Both the position numbers and the translations under genes were made by a program. From DATBED01 sp036276195 (GTDB lineage: Bacteria; Patescibacteriota; Saccharimonadia; Saccharimonadales; UBA4665), in NCBI GenBank assembly GCA_036276195.1, contig DATBED010000042.1, positions 1 to 64,000 on the forward strand: 64,000 nucleotides of DNA, written 5' to 3'. The notes under the pieces were generated by a model, which did not search any database, was not told the DNA's origin, and saw only the letters and a program-made list of their open reading frames with translations. Shown here in pieces: positions 43,458-52,078 of this stretch; position 1 is the first letter of the stretch; every line of letters begins with the position of its first letter.

Positions 43458-43578
43458 TATCAAATTAAGTGTAGCTTAACCCATTAATATATACAGAATT
43501 GATTTTTTGTTGGTTGTCTGCTCATGTGCGGACGGCGGTTTGGTTTTACATAAAACCTCACGTAAACTTAATTTTAAT

Positions 43579-45837
43579 ATGGAGATAAAAAAAGTTGTTA
43601 AAAGATTTAAGGAGCCACTTCTAGTCCTTCTGGTAGTGATCATTGCCAACAGCTTGTTCCTGACAGGACTATTTAAAAGCAATCCTATTGATCAATTTTC
43701 AGGGTCAGTGACCTACACTCATGTTGGGCTCTATGGTGTATATAGCACGATTGACCCTAACAATGCCTACACGACCCAGGCACTCGGACATGAGGGAGTC
43801 AGTGATATACTTCACGGCCACATGCCATGGTGGAATTACAATGAGCAAGTTGGGGCACCGCTGGCTGGCGACATGCAATCTGCTGCGTTATTTTTACCTT
43901 TCAATTTATTGCTAGCCTTGTCTAGCGGCGTGTTGTTTTTTCATATGGCCCTGGAAATAGTAGCCGGTATATCCACCTACTACTTGTTAAAAAAACTTAG
44001 GTGTTCTGAGGCAGCCTCAATTGTAGGGGGTAGTCTCTTTGCTTTGAACGGTACTTTTGCGTGGTTCGGATCCGCAAACGTTAACCCAATAGCATTTTTG
44101 CCGCTCCTGATACTAGGCATAGAAATCGCGCTGGAGAAGTCAAAAAAATCACAAAAGGGAGGCTGGGGAATAATTGCCATAGCATTAGCCTTGTCGCTTT
44201 ACGCTGGCTTCCCGGAGGCAGCATATCTAGACGGAATACTCGCTGGCGTATGGTTCATTGTTAGAGCCTTGCAAAACAGAAATACTGACTGGCTTATATT
44301 TACAAAAAAAGTATTTGCAGGACTTTTTACCGGTCTGCTACTTGCTGCCCCAATTTTAATAGCCTTTGCAGATTATTTACCTTTCGCAAATATAGGGGGT
44401 CACTCTGGAGCCCTCTCAAGATATTTTCTACCCGCATCAACTTTACCCGCTTTAGTAATGCCATACATTTACGGCCCAATTTTTCAGTTTGGTTCTTATG
44501 ACCATACGCAGACGCTATTGGCATTTTGGGACAACATCGGGGGATATATAACGTTGCCGTTAGTATTTTTAGCACTTATCGGCACCGTTTTCCATGACCG
44601 TAAAAACCGTGCTCTAGTATATGCACTGGCCGCGTTCTCTGTAGTGGTAGTGGCTAGGAATTATGGCGTGCCCGGGATGGCCACACTGATTAATCTAATA
44701 CCAGAAATGCACAGAGTTGCGTTCTATCGGTACGTTAATCCAACACTAGAACTCGCGGTAGTAGTACTTGCGATGCTTGGACTTGATACCCTGTTGGGAT
44801 CTCGTAAAAAGCCGAGCGATAAAAAACTAATATCAGTAGGCGCCGTAGTGCTGCTGGTGGTCATATGTCTTTTGCCGTTGGCGATCGGCGTAGATCATAA
44901 TCTTTATCTTGCACCTCATCACCGTCTGTTTTTAGCAGCATCTGTTGCCTGGAGTATAGGCACCATAATGGCTATGCTCCTTACTATTTTATATTTTAAA
45001 AAGTATGCAAAATACTTACTACCAATAATAATACTAGTCGATGCCCTAGTAATGTTTATTGCACCTCAATTGTCGGCCCCTAGGTCGACCGTACTTGACC
45101 TAAAGCCCGTGAGTTACCTACAAAAGAACCTTGGAAACTCTAGGTTTTATAGCATAGGTTACATAATGCCAAACTACGGATCGTACTACGGTATCGCCTC
45201 GATTAATACTAATAATGTACCGATAGCCGAAAGCTGGTCAGTTTATGTAAATAAACACCTCAACCCTAACGTTAACCCCTCCCAGGAGTTCACAGGTATA
45301 GACAAGCAGGATCCAAACGGCATTACCCCCGTTCAGGCATTTTTCGCTAATCTCAAGAGCTACGAACAAATTGGAGTGAAATACGTAGTTATCCGAAACG
45401 GACTGTTAACTACGTACAAGCCCAGTTCGTATTCATTGAATCTGGTGTATAGCGACAGCAACTTCCAGATTTATCAGTTGCCAAATACTAAGGCTTACTT
45501 CCAGGCACAAGACATCGGCTGCAGTATATATAGTTCCAGTCGTGAGAGTTTAATAGCGTCTTGCTCTAAGCCAGCTACGCTGGTGAGGCAGGAACTATAC
45601 ATGCCTGGCTGGACAGCTAATGTTAATAGTAAGCCCGTTAGTATTCATAAAAGCGGTGAACTATTTGAATCATTAGATCTACCATCTGGCCAGTCTAAAA
45701 TAGAGTTCCACTACACGCCACCCAATATCGTCTTAGCGTATCTAGCCTTTATATTAGGCGTAGGCTTATTGCTTGCCTCGGCAGCTACCAAAGCAGGCTT
45801 AATCTCTAGATTGCATCCTAAGCCGCGGAACAAGTAA
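43579..45837 (+). CDS. YfhO family membrane protein (copy 2)
   Basis: A protein of about 752 residues paralogous to the divergent YfhO protein. ATG 43579 (MEIKKVVKRFKEPLLVLLVV) is preferred over a TTG at 43507 because the membrane helix begins straight after it, as in the paralogue. The loop GHMPWWNYNEQVGAPLAGD and NYGSYYGIASINTNN are shared with copy 1. The same GT-C transferase role is inferred, presumably with a different acceptor or site. Its 3' end overlaps the convergent polyprenol-mannosyltransferase gene by 39 bases. Confidence 0.82.
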   Translation: MEIKKVVKRFKEPLLVLLVVIIANSLFLTGLFKSNPIDQFSGSVTYTHVGLYGVYSTIDPNNAYTTQALGHEGVSDILHGHMPWWNYNEQVGAPLAGDMQSAALFLPFNLLLALSSGVLFFHMALEIVAGISTYYLLKKLRCSEAASIVGGSLFALNGTFAWFGSANVNPIAFLPLLILGIEIALEKSKKSQKGGWGIIAIALALSLYAGFPEAAYLDGILAGVWFIVRALQNRNTDWLIFTKKVFAGLFTGLLLAAPILIAFADYLPFANIGGHSGALSRYFLPASTLPALVMPYIYGPIFQFGSYDHTQTLLAFWDNIGGYITLPLVFLALIGTVFHDRKNRALVYALAAFSVVVVARNYGVPGMATLINLIPEMHRVAFYRYVNPTLELAVVVLAMLGLDTLLGSRKKPSDKKLISVGAVVLLVVICLLPLAIGVDHNLYLAPHHRLFLAASVAWSIGTIMAMLLTILYFKKYAKYLLPIIILVDALVMFIAPQLSAPRSTVLDLKPVSYLQKNLGNSRFYSIGYIMPNYGSYYGIASINTNNVPIAESWSVYVNKHLNPNVNPSQEFTGIDKQDPNGITPVQAFFANLKSYEQIGVKYVVIRNGLLTTYKPSSYSLNLVYSDSNFQIYQLPNTKAYFQAQDIGCSIYSSSRESLIASCSKPATLVRQELYMPGWTANVNSKPVSIHKSGELFESLDLPSGQSKIEFHYTPPNIVLAYLAFILGVGLLLASAATKAGLISRLHPKPRNK

Positions 45838-46530
45838 AAGGTTTTTGATGATAGTCGATCTAGGAAGTTTTGATTTTCCGTGCTTGCGGTCGTGAAATAC
45901 AATCGGTACTTGATATACAGAATCGGCTTGCTTTAAGGCCCGAAATTTTAGATCAATTAAAAATCCATAACCCGTATTCCCAATAGTTTTGGGATCTATA
46001 CGCAGCAGCAGCGCTTTAGAGAACATGTTGAATCCCCCGGTGTAATCAGAAATTTTGCTACCTAGAACCAGACGAGTATAAAAATTTCCGCCTCTGCTTT
46101 GGAGTCTTCTCCAGAGCGACCAGTCCGGTGTGCCGCCACCCTCCACGTAGCGTGAACCAATCACCAAGTCATGCTTACTTGCCGCCTTAACGAATGCAGG
46201 TAAGTACTTAGGGTTGTGAGACAAATCGGCATCCATCTGTAAAATGTAATCCGGTTGAGTTTTAAGAATTTCGTTAAAGCCGGCAATATAGGCGCGCCCG
46301 AACCCGTCTTTCGCTTTTCTGGAAAGAAGGGTGACTTTAAAATTCTCGGTTCGATATTTTTTTTGATACTTACTAACCACGGTAGACGTTCCATCTGGTG
46401 AGCTGTCGTCTACCACCAATAAGACGGCTTGCAGATCTTTCAGATTATGCAAATAGCCGTGGATCTTATCAATCAGAGTGCCAATATTAGCTGCCTCGTT
46501 ATAGGTGGGTATTACTATGCCAATTTTCAC
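45799..46530 (-). CDS. Polyprenol-phosphate mannosyltransferase-like (DPM1 type)
   Basis: A 243-residue GT2 enzyme: MKIGIVIPTYNEAANIGTLI, VVDDSSPDGTS and QMDADLSHNPKYLP, the pattern of dolichol/polyprenol phosphate mannose synthases. YTGGFNMFSKALL is conserved in the family. It would load a sugar from GDP-mannose (made by ManC/ManB) on to polyprenyl phosphate, providing the donor for GT-C enzymes such as the two YfhO proteins and the membrane transferase at 21447. No C-terminal GtrA domain is fused; a separate GtrA gene starts 42 bases away on the other strand. Confidence 0.9.
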   Translation of the reverse strand: MKIGIVIPTYNEAANIGTLIDKIHGYLHNLKDLQAVLLVVDDSSPDGTSTVVSKYQKKYRTENFKVTLLSRKAKDGFGRAYIAGFNEILKTQPDYILQMDADLSHNPKYLPAFVKAASKHDLVIGSRYVEGGGTPDWSLWRRLQSRGGNFYTRLVLGSKISDYTGGFNMFSKALLLRIDPKTIGNTGYGFLIDLKFRALKQADSVYQVPIVFHDRKHGKSKLPRSTIIKNLLLVPRLRMQSRD

Positions 46531-46571
46531 GTTATCAAGGTCTATCCTGTAAAATACTTAGACAAGTAATT

Positions 46572-47066
46572 ATGATTAATAAACTATGGGAACACAAGAA
46601 AATTCGGTTTCTTTGCGTCGGCTCTTTTAATAGTATAACTGATCTTTTGATACTTAACGCCCTAGTTTTTATAGTTGGAACACCTGTATGGGTAGCTAAT
46701 GCAATTTCTGTAAGCTTTGGCATAACTTTGTCTTATTTTCTGAATCACTTCATTGTATTTAGACATCACCACTCCCCTAATTTTAAGTCATTCGCTAAAT
46801 TCTTGCTGGCGACAGGCATTAGTGTAATAGCCTTGCAGACAGCAATTATCTATTTAGTTAGGCCCGCATACAAAGCACTTATTCAGCACACACACACAGC
46901 AGCTCTCATACACTTAGAAACTAAATTATCACTAAATCTGGCTAAAATTACAGCTATTTTTATTGGCATGGGCTGGAATTATATGTTTTATTCCCATGTT
47001 ATATTTGCCAAAAGACCTCCAAGTCAGGCTGACAACGAAGTACGAGACATAACGAACTTGGTTTAA
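46572..47066 (+). CDS. GtrA family membrane protein
   Basis: A 164-residue protein with four membrane helices: [40 protein letters not shown], then [18 protein letters not shown] and [20 protein letters not shown]. GtrA-like proteins are thought to help flip or localise polyprenol-linked sugars. It is divergent from the polyprenol-mannosyltransferase, a pairing frequently fused or adjacent in other genomes. Its stop overlaps the end of rmlA by four bases. Confidence 0.87.
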   Translation: MINKLWEHKKIRFLCVGSFNSITDLLILNALVFIVGTPVWVANAISVSFGITLSYFLNHFIVFRHHHSPNFKSFAKFLLATGISVIALQTAIIYLVRPAYKALIQHTHTAALIHLETKLSLNLAKITAIFIGMGWNYMFYSHVIFAKRPPSQADNEVRDITNLV

Positions 47067-47926
47067 CTATTAGACAGAGACAAAATATATTTTCCGTAAC
47101 CGGATTTAATAAGCGGCTCTGCCAATTGCTTAAGCTTGTCTGCGTTAATGAAACCTTGGCGCCAGGCGACTTCTTCGATGCAGCCAATTTTAAGGCCGGT
47201 ACGCTTTTCGATGACTCGTATGTATTCACCAGCGTCGTTCATCGACTCGAAAGTGCCGGTATCGAGCCACGCCGAGCCGCGGCTCATGGTTTGTACTCGC
47301 AACTTGCCACGCTTCAAGTACTCCTCATTGACACTTGTTATTTCTAGCTCGCCACGATCGCTGGGCTTCAGGTTTTTGGCTATATTCACCACCTCGTTAT
47401 CGTAAAAATAAAGACCGACTACAGCGTAGTTTGACTTCGGCATAGTCGGTTTTTCTTCTATAGAAACGGCGTTATGGTTAGCGTCGAATTCGACCACGCC
47501 GTAGCGCTCCGGATCTTGCACCTCGTAAGCGAAAACAATACCGCCATCTGGATCGGAGCACTGTTGCAGGCTGTGTCCAAAAGCCTCTCCGTGGAAAATA
47601 TTGTCACCCAGAATTAGCGCTACCTTGTCGCTACCGATGAACCCTTCGCCAATAATAAAGGCTTGAGCTAAGCCATCGGGTGAAGGCTGAGCGGCATACG
47701 TTAAATTGATGCCTATATCTGAGCCATCGCCCAATAGGCGCTGGAACTGGGCTTGGTCATCAGGTGTTGTAATGATCAAGATATCACGAATGCCGGACTG
47801 TATGAGTGTGCTGAGCGGGTAGTAGATCATCGGCTTGTCATAAATCGGCATGATCTGCTTAGAAATACCCTTCGTAATAGGGTAAAGCCGGGTACCCGAC
47901 CCGCCAGCTAGAATGATTCCTTTCAT
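47063..47926 (-). CDS. rmlA: Glucose-1-phosphate thymidylyltransferase
   Basis: RmlA (287 residues) condenses dTTP and glucose-1-phosphate to dTDP-glucose, the first step of dTDP-L-rhamnose synthesis. The nucleotide site is [16 protein letters not shown], and [19 protein letters not shown] with [10 protein letters not shown] follow the family exactly. It is the last of four genes (rmlB-rmlC-rmlD-rmlA in transcription order), each overlapping the next by one to four bases. The enzyme is usually feedback-inhibited by dTDP-rhamnose. Confidence 0.96.
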   Translation of the reverse strand: MKGIILAGGSGTRLYPITKGISKQIMPIYDKPMIYYPLSTLIQSGIRDILIITTPDDQAQFQRLLGDGSDIGINLTYAAQPSPDGLAQAFIIGEGFIGSDKVALILGDNIFHGEAFGHSLQQCSDPDGGIVFAYEVQDPERYGVVEFDANHNAVSIEEKPTMPKSNYAVVGLYFYDNEVVNIAKNLKPSDRGELEITSVNEEYLKRGKLRVQTMSRGSAWLDTGTFESMNDAGEYIRVIEKRTGLKIGCIEEVAWRQGFINADKLKQLAEPLIKSGYGKYILSLSNS

Positions 47927-48777
47927 TGAGCTAACTCCTTCTTAATGTATTCCCTTAAGTCATCGTGCCAGTCACGTGGCATGAAGCCTGTGGATTGGAT
48001 CTTGCCAAGGTCAAACTCGCTATTAAGTGGCCGAGACGCGATGTCTTCCTTGCCGGTGTAATATTCCACCGTAGTGGTATCTGTTACAGCAAGGTCGAAA
48101 CCGGCTTCGTGAAAAATCGTGCGGGTAATGTCAGCCCAACTACAAACATCACCACCATTACTAATATTGTAAGTACCATATGCAGGTTGGCTTGTTATTA
48201 AGTGGTCTATAGCGCGAACAAGTTCACCGGTGAAAGTCAGACGTCCGACTTGATCCGCAACCACAGTTGGGCTTACACCTTTCTGTCCGAGCCCTAGCAT
48301 GGTGCGCACGAAGTTCTGGCCTTCACCGATTACCCATGAGGTGCGCAAAACATAGTGCTTAGGCGACAAGCTAATCGCAATGTCGCCAGCCGCCTTACTT
48401 TGGCCATAAACACCTAACGGACTAAAGGCCTCGTCTTCAGTATGTGGTGCCTTAGTGCCATCAAAGACATAGTCTGTTGAAATGTGCACTATAGTTATGT
48501 CGTTTTGCTGGGCGACTCGGACTAGGTTGGCAACTGCCTCGGCATTCACACTCCAAGCCGCTACACGGCCCTCTTGTGTCTCAGCCCTATCGACATTAGT
48601 ATAAGCAGCAGCATTCAAGATGTACTTTATATTGCTCCAATCGTAAGAACGAACTGAATCGGTTTTTGTAATGTCCATCTCATTGATGTCTGCACTTTGA
48701 GCGCCAGGGTATTGTTGCTTAAGAGCAGTGCCCAACTGGCCGTTGGCACCAACTATGAAGATTTCGGAATCGCTCAC
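47923..48777 (-). CDS. rmlD: dTDP-4-dehydrorhamnose reductase
   Basis: RmlD (284 residues) reduces the RmlC product to dTDP-L-rhamnose with NAD(P)H. The Rossmann start is [34 protein letters not shown] and [12 protein letters not shown] (Tyr-x3-Lys) are typical. It ends with [20 protein letters not shown], again as in RmlD. It overlaps rmlA and rmlC by four bases each and completes the pathway here. Confidence 0.95.
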   Translation of the reverse strand: MSDSEIFIVGANGQLGTALKQQYPGAQSADINEMDITKTDSVRSYDWSNIKYILNAAAYTNVDRAETQEGRVAAWSVNAEAVANLVRVAQQNDITIVHISTDYVFDGTKAPHTEDEAFSPLGVYGQSKAAGDIAISLSPKHYVLRTSWVIGEGQNFVRTMLGLGQKGVSPTVVADQVGRLTFTGELVRAIDHLITSQPAYGTYNISNGGDVCSWADITRTIFHEAGFDLAVTDTTTVEYYTGKEDIASRPLNSEFDLGKIQSTGFMPRDWHDDLREYIKKELAQ

Positions 48778-49325
48778 TTAAACTCCATTGGCCTTACATC
48801 TTTTAGTAAGGGATTAGTACGGTCTTTGTCAGAAATAATTGCTTGATCTTGGGGGATTGGCCAGTTGATGCCTAGCTGAGGGTCGAAAAGATTAGCGGAG
48901 GCATATTGGGCGTCGTGTGACCAATGAGCATTGACCAGATAAGTATAGGTTATATTTTCCTCAAGAGTTTGGTAGCCATTGGCTACTCCACGAGGCACAA
49001 ATACTCCTACTTCAGGGGTGATTTCCAGAGTGAAAACCTTACCAAAATTTTCAGGTCGTAAATCAACCCAAGCGCCAAAGACTCGGCCATTGGCTAGTGA
49101 GATATACTTTTCCCAGGGTTCGGCATGCAGGCCACGGGTAACGCCTTTTTCGGCATTGAATGAAAAGTTGTTTTGGACGGCCTCAAAATGCGGTAGTCCT
49201 AGAGCTTCCATCTTGGCACGCTGATAATTCTCTTTGAACCATCCCCTTTGGTCGCCGTGCAGCACTAGGTCAACCACGAACATGCCCGATATTTCAGTTG
49301 CACGAACGGCTAGCTCAGCGGGCAT
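48774..49325 (-). CDS. rmlC: dTDP-4-dehydrorhamnose 3,5-epimerase
   Basis: RmlC (183 residues from ATG 49325) is a cupin that epimerises dTDP-4-keto-6-deoxyglucose at C3 and C5. HGDQRGWFKENYQRAKMEAL and VTRGLHAEPWEKYISLANGR carry the catalytic histidine region, followed by AWVDLRPENFGKV. A longer frame reaching 49385 exists but ATG 49325 overlaps the rmlB stop by one base (TAATG), so the shorter start is chosen. It is part of the tight rmlBCDA operon. Confidence 0.92.
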   Translation of the reverse strand: MPAELAVRATEISGMFVVDLVLHGDQRGWFKENYQRAKMEALGLPHFEAVQNNFSFNAEKGVTRGLHAEPWEKYISLANGRVFGAWVDLRPENFGKVFTLEITPEVGVFVPRGVANGYQTLEENITYTYLVNAHWSHDAQYASANLFDPQLGINWPIPQDQAIISDKDRTNPLLKDVRPMEFK

Positions 49326-50329
49326 TACTCGACATCCTCCTTCATAAAAGCCGGCACGTAAAGCTTTTCCATGTAGGGTTGCCACCAGTTCGGGTTTTCG
49401 CGGTACCAGTCAATGGTTTGGCTTAGCCCTTCCTCGAATGTGACACTAGGTTCATAGCCTAGCTCGCGCTGAAGCTTCGAATAATCGATGGCGTAACGAC
49501 GGTCGTGGCCAGGTCGATCTGTCACAAATTTTTTTAGCTCTGGCGGCTTATCTAGAATATCTAGAACGCCGTCAGCTATCTGAATGCCGTTTTGCTCCTG
49601 ACCACCTCCGACACAGTAAGTTTCTCCGGCGTTGCCCTTGTGCAGGATTAAATCAATGGCTCGACAGTGATCCAGTACAAATAGGTAGTCACGCACACTT
49701 TTGCCGTCGCCATAAATAGTTAGCGGCTTGTCTTGCATGGCCATTAAAGCGAAAACCGGCACTATATTTTCCGGCACCTGATACGGGCCATAATTGTTAG
49801 AACAATTGCTTATGGTGGCGTCTAATCCGTAAGTGTGAAAGTAAGACCGTACTAGATGGTCGCTGCCAGCCTTGGTAGCCGAATATGGACTGCGCGGATC
49901 GTAAGACGTGCTCTCGTTAAACTTGGTGGTGGAGTCCAGTTCTAGGCTGCCAAAAACCTCATCGGTTGAAACATGATGAAAACGTTTAACGCCGTGGTCA
50001 CGGCTTAAGCGTAAAAGAACATTAGTGGCAAGAACATTGCTGTTAACGAAGTTATCAGGATTTTCAATTGACCGATCAACATTAGTCTCGGCCGCGAAAT
50101 GGGCAACATAATCTACGCCTTGCTCGAAAATCGGCAATAACCTTTCTTCTTCGACCAAGTCGAATTTATGGAATTCTATATCGTCTTTAATGGGTGCCAG
50201 ATTTTCGATGTTACCCTGTTGGTTCAGCTTGTCGACAACTACAATTTGGTAGTCAGGATAGTGTTGCCGAAGATAATGAACAAAGTTGGATCCTATAAAT
50301 CCAGCGCCTCCGGTAACAAGTATTCTCAT
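49325..50329 (-). CDS. rmlB: dTDP-glucose 4,6-dehydratase
   Basis: RmlB (334 residues) forms dTDP-4-keto-6-deoxyglucose. RILVTGGAGFIGSNFVHYLR opens the Rossmann fold, FHHVSTDEVFGSL and YSATKAGSDHLVRSY give the catalytic residues, and NCSNNYGPYQVPENIVPV is a family signature. Its product feeds both rhamnose (RmlC, RmlD) and, probably, the aminotransferase/formyltransferase branch at 32140-34018. It heads the rmlBCDA operon and faces manC divergently across 61 bases; a TATACT lies nine bases before its ATG on the minus strand. Confidence 0.97.
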   Translation of the reverse strand: MRILVTGGAGFIGSNFVHYLRQHYPDYQIVVVDKLNQQGNIENLAPIKDDIEFHKFDLVEEERLLPIFEQGVDYVAHFAAETNVDRSIENPDNFVNSNVLATNVLLRLSRDHGVKRFHHVSTDEVFGSLELDSTTKFNESTSYDPRSPYSATKAGSDHLVRSYFHTYGLDATISNCSNNYGPYQVPENIVPVFALMAMQDKPLTIYGDGKSVRDYLFVLDHCRAIDLILHKGNAGETYCVGGGQEQNGIQIADGVLDILDKPPELKKFVTDRPGHDRRYAIDYSKLQRELGYEPSVTFEEGLSQTIDWYRENPNWWQPYMEKLYVPAFMKEDVE

Positions 50330-50376
50330 ATGCCTAATAGTATATCAAGCCACTACAGTACTCTTACAACTTTTGC

Positions 50377-50382
50377 TAAAAT
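50377..50382 (+). promoter_or_regulatory. -10 box of manC
   Basis: TAAAAT (50377-50382) lies eight bases before the ATG at 50391, without ribosome site and without a clear -35 box. The message would have a very short leader. Confidence 0.4.
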
Positions 50383-50390
50383 AGACTTGC

Positions 50391-51428
50391 ATGATAGTCG
50401 TAATTATCGCGGGGGGTTCGGGCACGCGCCTCTGGCCGCTTAGCACGCCCGATTACCCGAAACACCTGCTCAGTTTGACCAACGAGCGCAGCCTGCTGCA
50501 GAACACCTACGCCCGGGTGCGCAAAGTGGCCGAGCCGCAGAATATCTTCGTGGTGTCGGAGGCCTCGCATGCCCACCACGTGGCCGAGCAGCTGGCCGCC
50601 GAGGCGCCAGAGGGCAATATCTTGATTGAGCCCGCCCGGCGCGGTACCGCCTCCTGTTTTCTGCTGGCTTTGAACGAAATCAACCGGCGCGGCCTAGATA
50701 ATCAGGCCATCTTCTTTTTGTGGTCGGATCATGTCATTAGGGATACGCGTGGTTTTGCCAGCACCGCCAACCTGGCCGCCGAACTGGCCGAGAAGCTGGA
50801 AAAGATCGTTTTCGTGGGCGTTGAGCCGACCCACGCTTCAACCGGCTTTGGCTACATGGAAAAGGGCGACCGGTTGCAGAATGGCTTTAAGAACGCTTTC
50901 GAGCTTAAACAGTTCGTCGAAAAGCCGGATCTTAAAACGGCTACTCAGCACTTCCAAAGCGGTAATTACCTCTGGAACACCGGCTACATGGTAACCACCC
51001 GCGCCACGCTGGAGCGCGAGATCCAAGAGCATAACCGGGAGCTATGGGAGGCGTATCAAAAACTGTTACAGAGCGACGACGTGGCCCAGATTTATCTGGA
51101 ATTTGAAAACAAAGTCATCGACAAAGCCCTGTCTGAAAAGGTGACCGACGGTCTGGTGGTGCCGGGCACTTTTGACTGGCTGGACGTGGGCTCGTTCCTA
51201 GACCTGCACGGCGCCAGCGAGCAAGACGAAAGCGGCAACTACCTCAAGGGTGGCGTTATAGAAGTCGAGCAGGTAACCAATAGCTACGTCCGTAACGAGC
51301 AGGAGCTGCCGGTGGCCGTGATCGGGCTCGACAATGTCGCCGTCGTCGCCACCAAAAATGGCATCCTGGTGACCAAGAAAACCTACGCCCAAAGAGTCGG
51401 CGACGTCAGCAAACGCCTCAAGCAGTAA
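50391..51428 (+). CDS. manC: Mannose-1-phosphate guanylyltransferase
   Basis: A 345-residue enzyme making GDP-mannose from mannose-1-phosphate and [23 protein letters not shown] is the pyrophosphorylase site, FVGVEPTHASTGFGYME and GTFDWLDVGSFLDLH match short ManC-type proteins without the isomerase domain. GDP-mannose feeds Gmd/Rmd and the polyprenol mannosyltransferase. ManB (52079-53509) supplies its substrate and lies nearby on the other strand, with a MazF module between. Confidence 0.95.
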   Translation: MIVVIIAGGSGTRLWPLSTPDYPKHLLSLTNERSLLQNTYARVRKVAEPQNIFVVSEASHAHHVAEQLAAEAPEGNILIEPARRGTASCFLLALNEINRRGLDNQAIFFLWSDHVIRDTRGFASTANLAAELAEKLEKIVFVGVEPTHASTGFGYMEKGDRLQNGFKNAFELKQFVEKPDLKTATQHFQSGNYLWNTGYMVTTRATLEREIQEHNRELWEAYQKLLQSDDVAQIYLEFENKVIDKALSEKVTDGLVVPGTFDWLDVGSFLDLHGASEQDESGNYLKGGVIEVEQVTNSYVRNEQELPVAVIGLDNVAVVATKNGILVTKKTYAQRVGDVSKRLKQ

Positions 51429-51459
51429 CGCGACCCAGATATTAAGCTGTCTGTCTGCT

Positions 51460-51807
51460 TCAGTCACCTAGATCAAGATGGATTTTGATAGCCGCGTTTA
51501 CTTGGTCTAAAATCGCGGTATCTACAATTCCACCCAAAGGGCTGTCGCCGAGACGCCGCTTATCAACGGTACGGATCTGATTGGCTTTGACTTTGCTGGC
51601 GACTTTTAAGCCGCCCGCACCGGCCGGTAGCAGGACTTCAAACGGTCTAATATTCTTTGTCCGCGAAGTTAGCGGCAATATCGTGATAGTATCGGCGACT
51701 TGGTTGTTAACGTCATTGGATACTACAAGGGCAGGGCGCGTCTTTTGGATTTCGGAACCAATGGTCGGATCAAGCCGCACCCAGTAAATTTGGCCGCGGC
51801 GGATCAC
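51460..51807 (-). CDS. mazF: MazF/PemK-type endoribonuclease toxin
   Basis: A MazF-type toxin of 115 residues from GTG 51807 (MIRRGQIYWVRLDPTIGSEI). KTRPALVVSNDVNNQ, TITILPLTSRT and KANQIRTVDKRRL are the standard MazF motifs for sequence-specific mRNA cleavage. The GTG overlaps the antitoxin stop by four bases (GTGA), favouring this start over the longer frame to 51834. Target specificity cannot be read from sequence. Confidence 0.92.
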   Translation of the reverse strand: MIRRGQIYWVRLDPTIGSEIQKTRPALVVSNDVNNQVADTITILPLTSRTKNIRPFEVLLPAGAGGLKVASKVKANQIRTVDKRRLGDSPLGGIVDTAILDQVNAAIKIHLDLGD

Positions 51808-52037
51808 AGACCGTCCCCGGCGGTAGTATCCCAATCCTGGTTGATCTGTTTGTCTTCCTTGGCGGCGTCAGTATAAGCCCGCGCAAGGGTAGCGTTTAGC
51901 CGGGCTTTATCTTCACGGGCGAATTTTTCTTGGAGTGATTCGGCGATTAAGGCGCTATGGTTCCGGCTGGCTTTAAGCCGTTGCCCGATTTTTGCCGGTA
52001 GCGTAACATTGAAGCGCATGGCATTGTGCGTACTCAT
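51804..52037 (-). CDS. Ribbon-helix-helix antitoxin (MazE-like)
   Basis: A 77-residue protein beginning MSTHNAMRFNVTLPAKIGQR at ATG 52037, then HSALIAESLQEKFARED, a ribbon-helix-helix fold, with an acidic C-terminal tail (KQINQDWDTTAGDG) that would bind the toxin. It is not the AbrB-type MazE but an RHH antitoxin as seen with other MazF proteins. Direct repeats covering its -10 box and start codon are the likely binding site. The frame extends further upstream, but the promoter fixes the start. Confidence 0.85.
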   Translation of the reverse strand: MSTHNAMRFNVTLPAKIGQRLKASRNHSALIAESLQEKFAREDKARLNATLARAYTDAAKEDKQINQDWDTTAGDGL

Positions 52038-52073
52038 ACACACAATCATACACACTTTAATACGCAAAGTCAA
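52034..52073 (-). promoter_or_regulatory. Promoter and operator of the MazF module
   Basis: On the minus strand TTGACT (52068-52073) and TATGAT (52045-52050) are 17 bases apart, and the ATG at 52037 follows seven bases after the -10 box. TCATACACA is repeated at 52034-52042 and 52046-52054 (plus-strand reading), one copy covering the start codon and the other the -10 box. Confidence 0.75.
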
Positions 52074-52078
52074 CCCAA

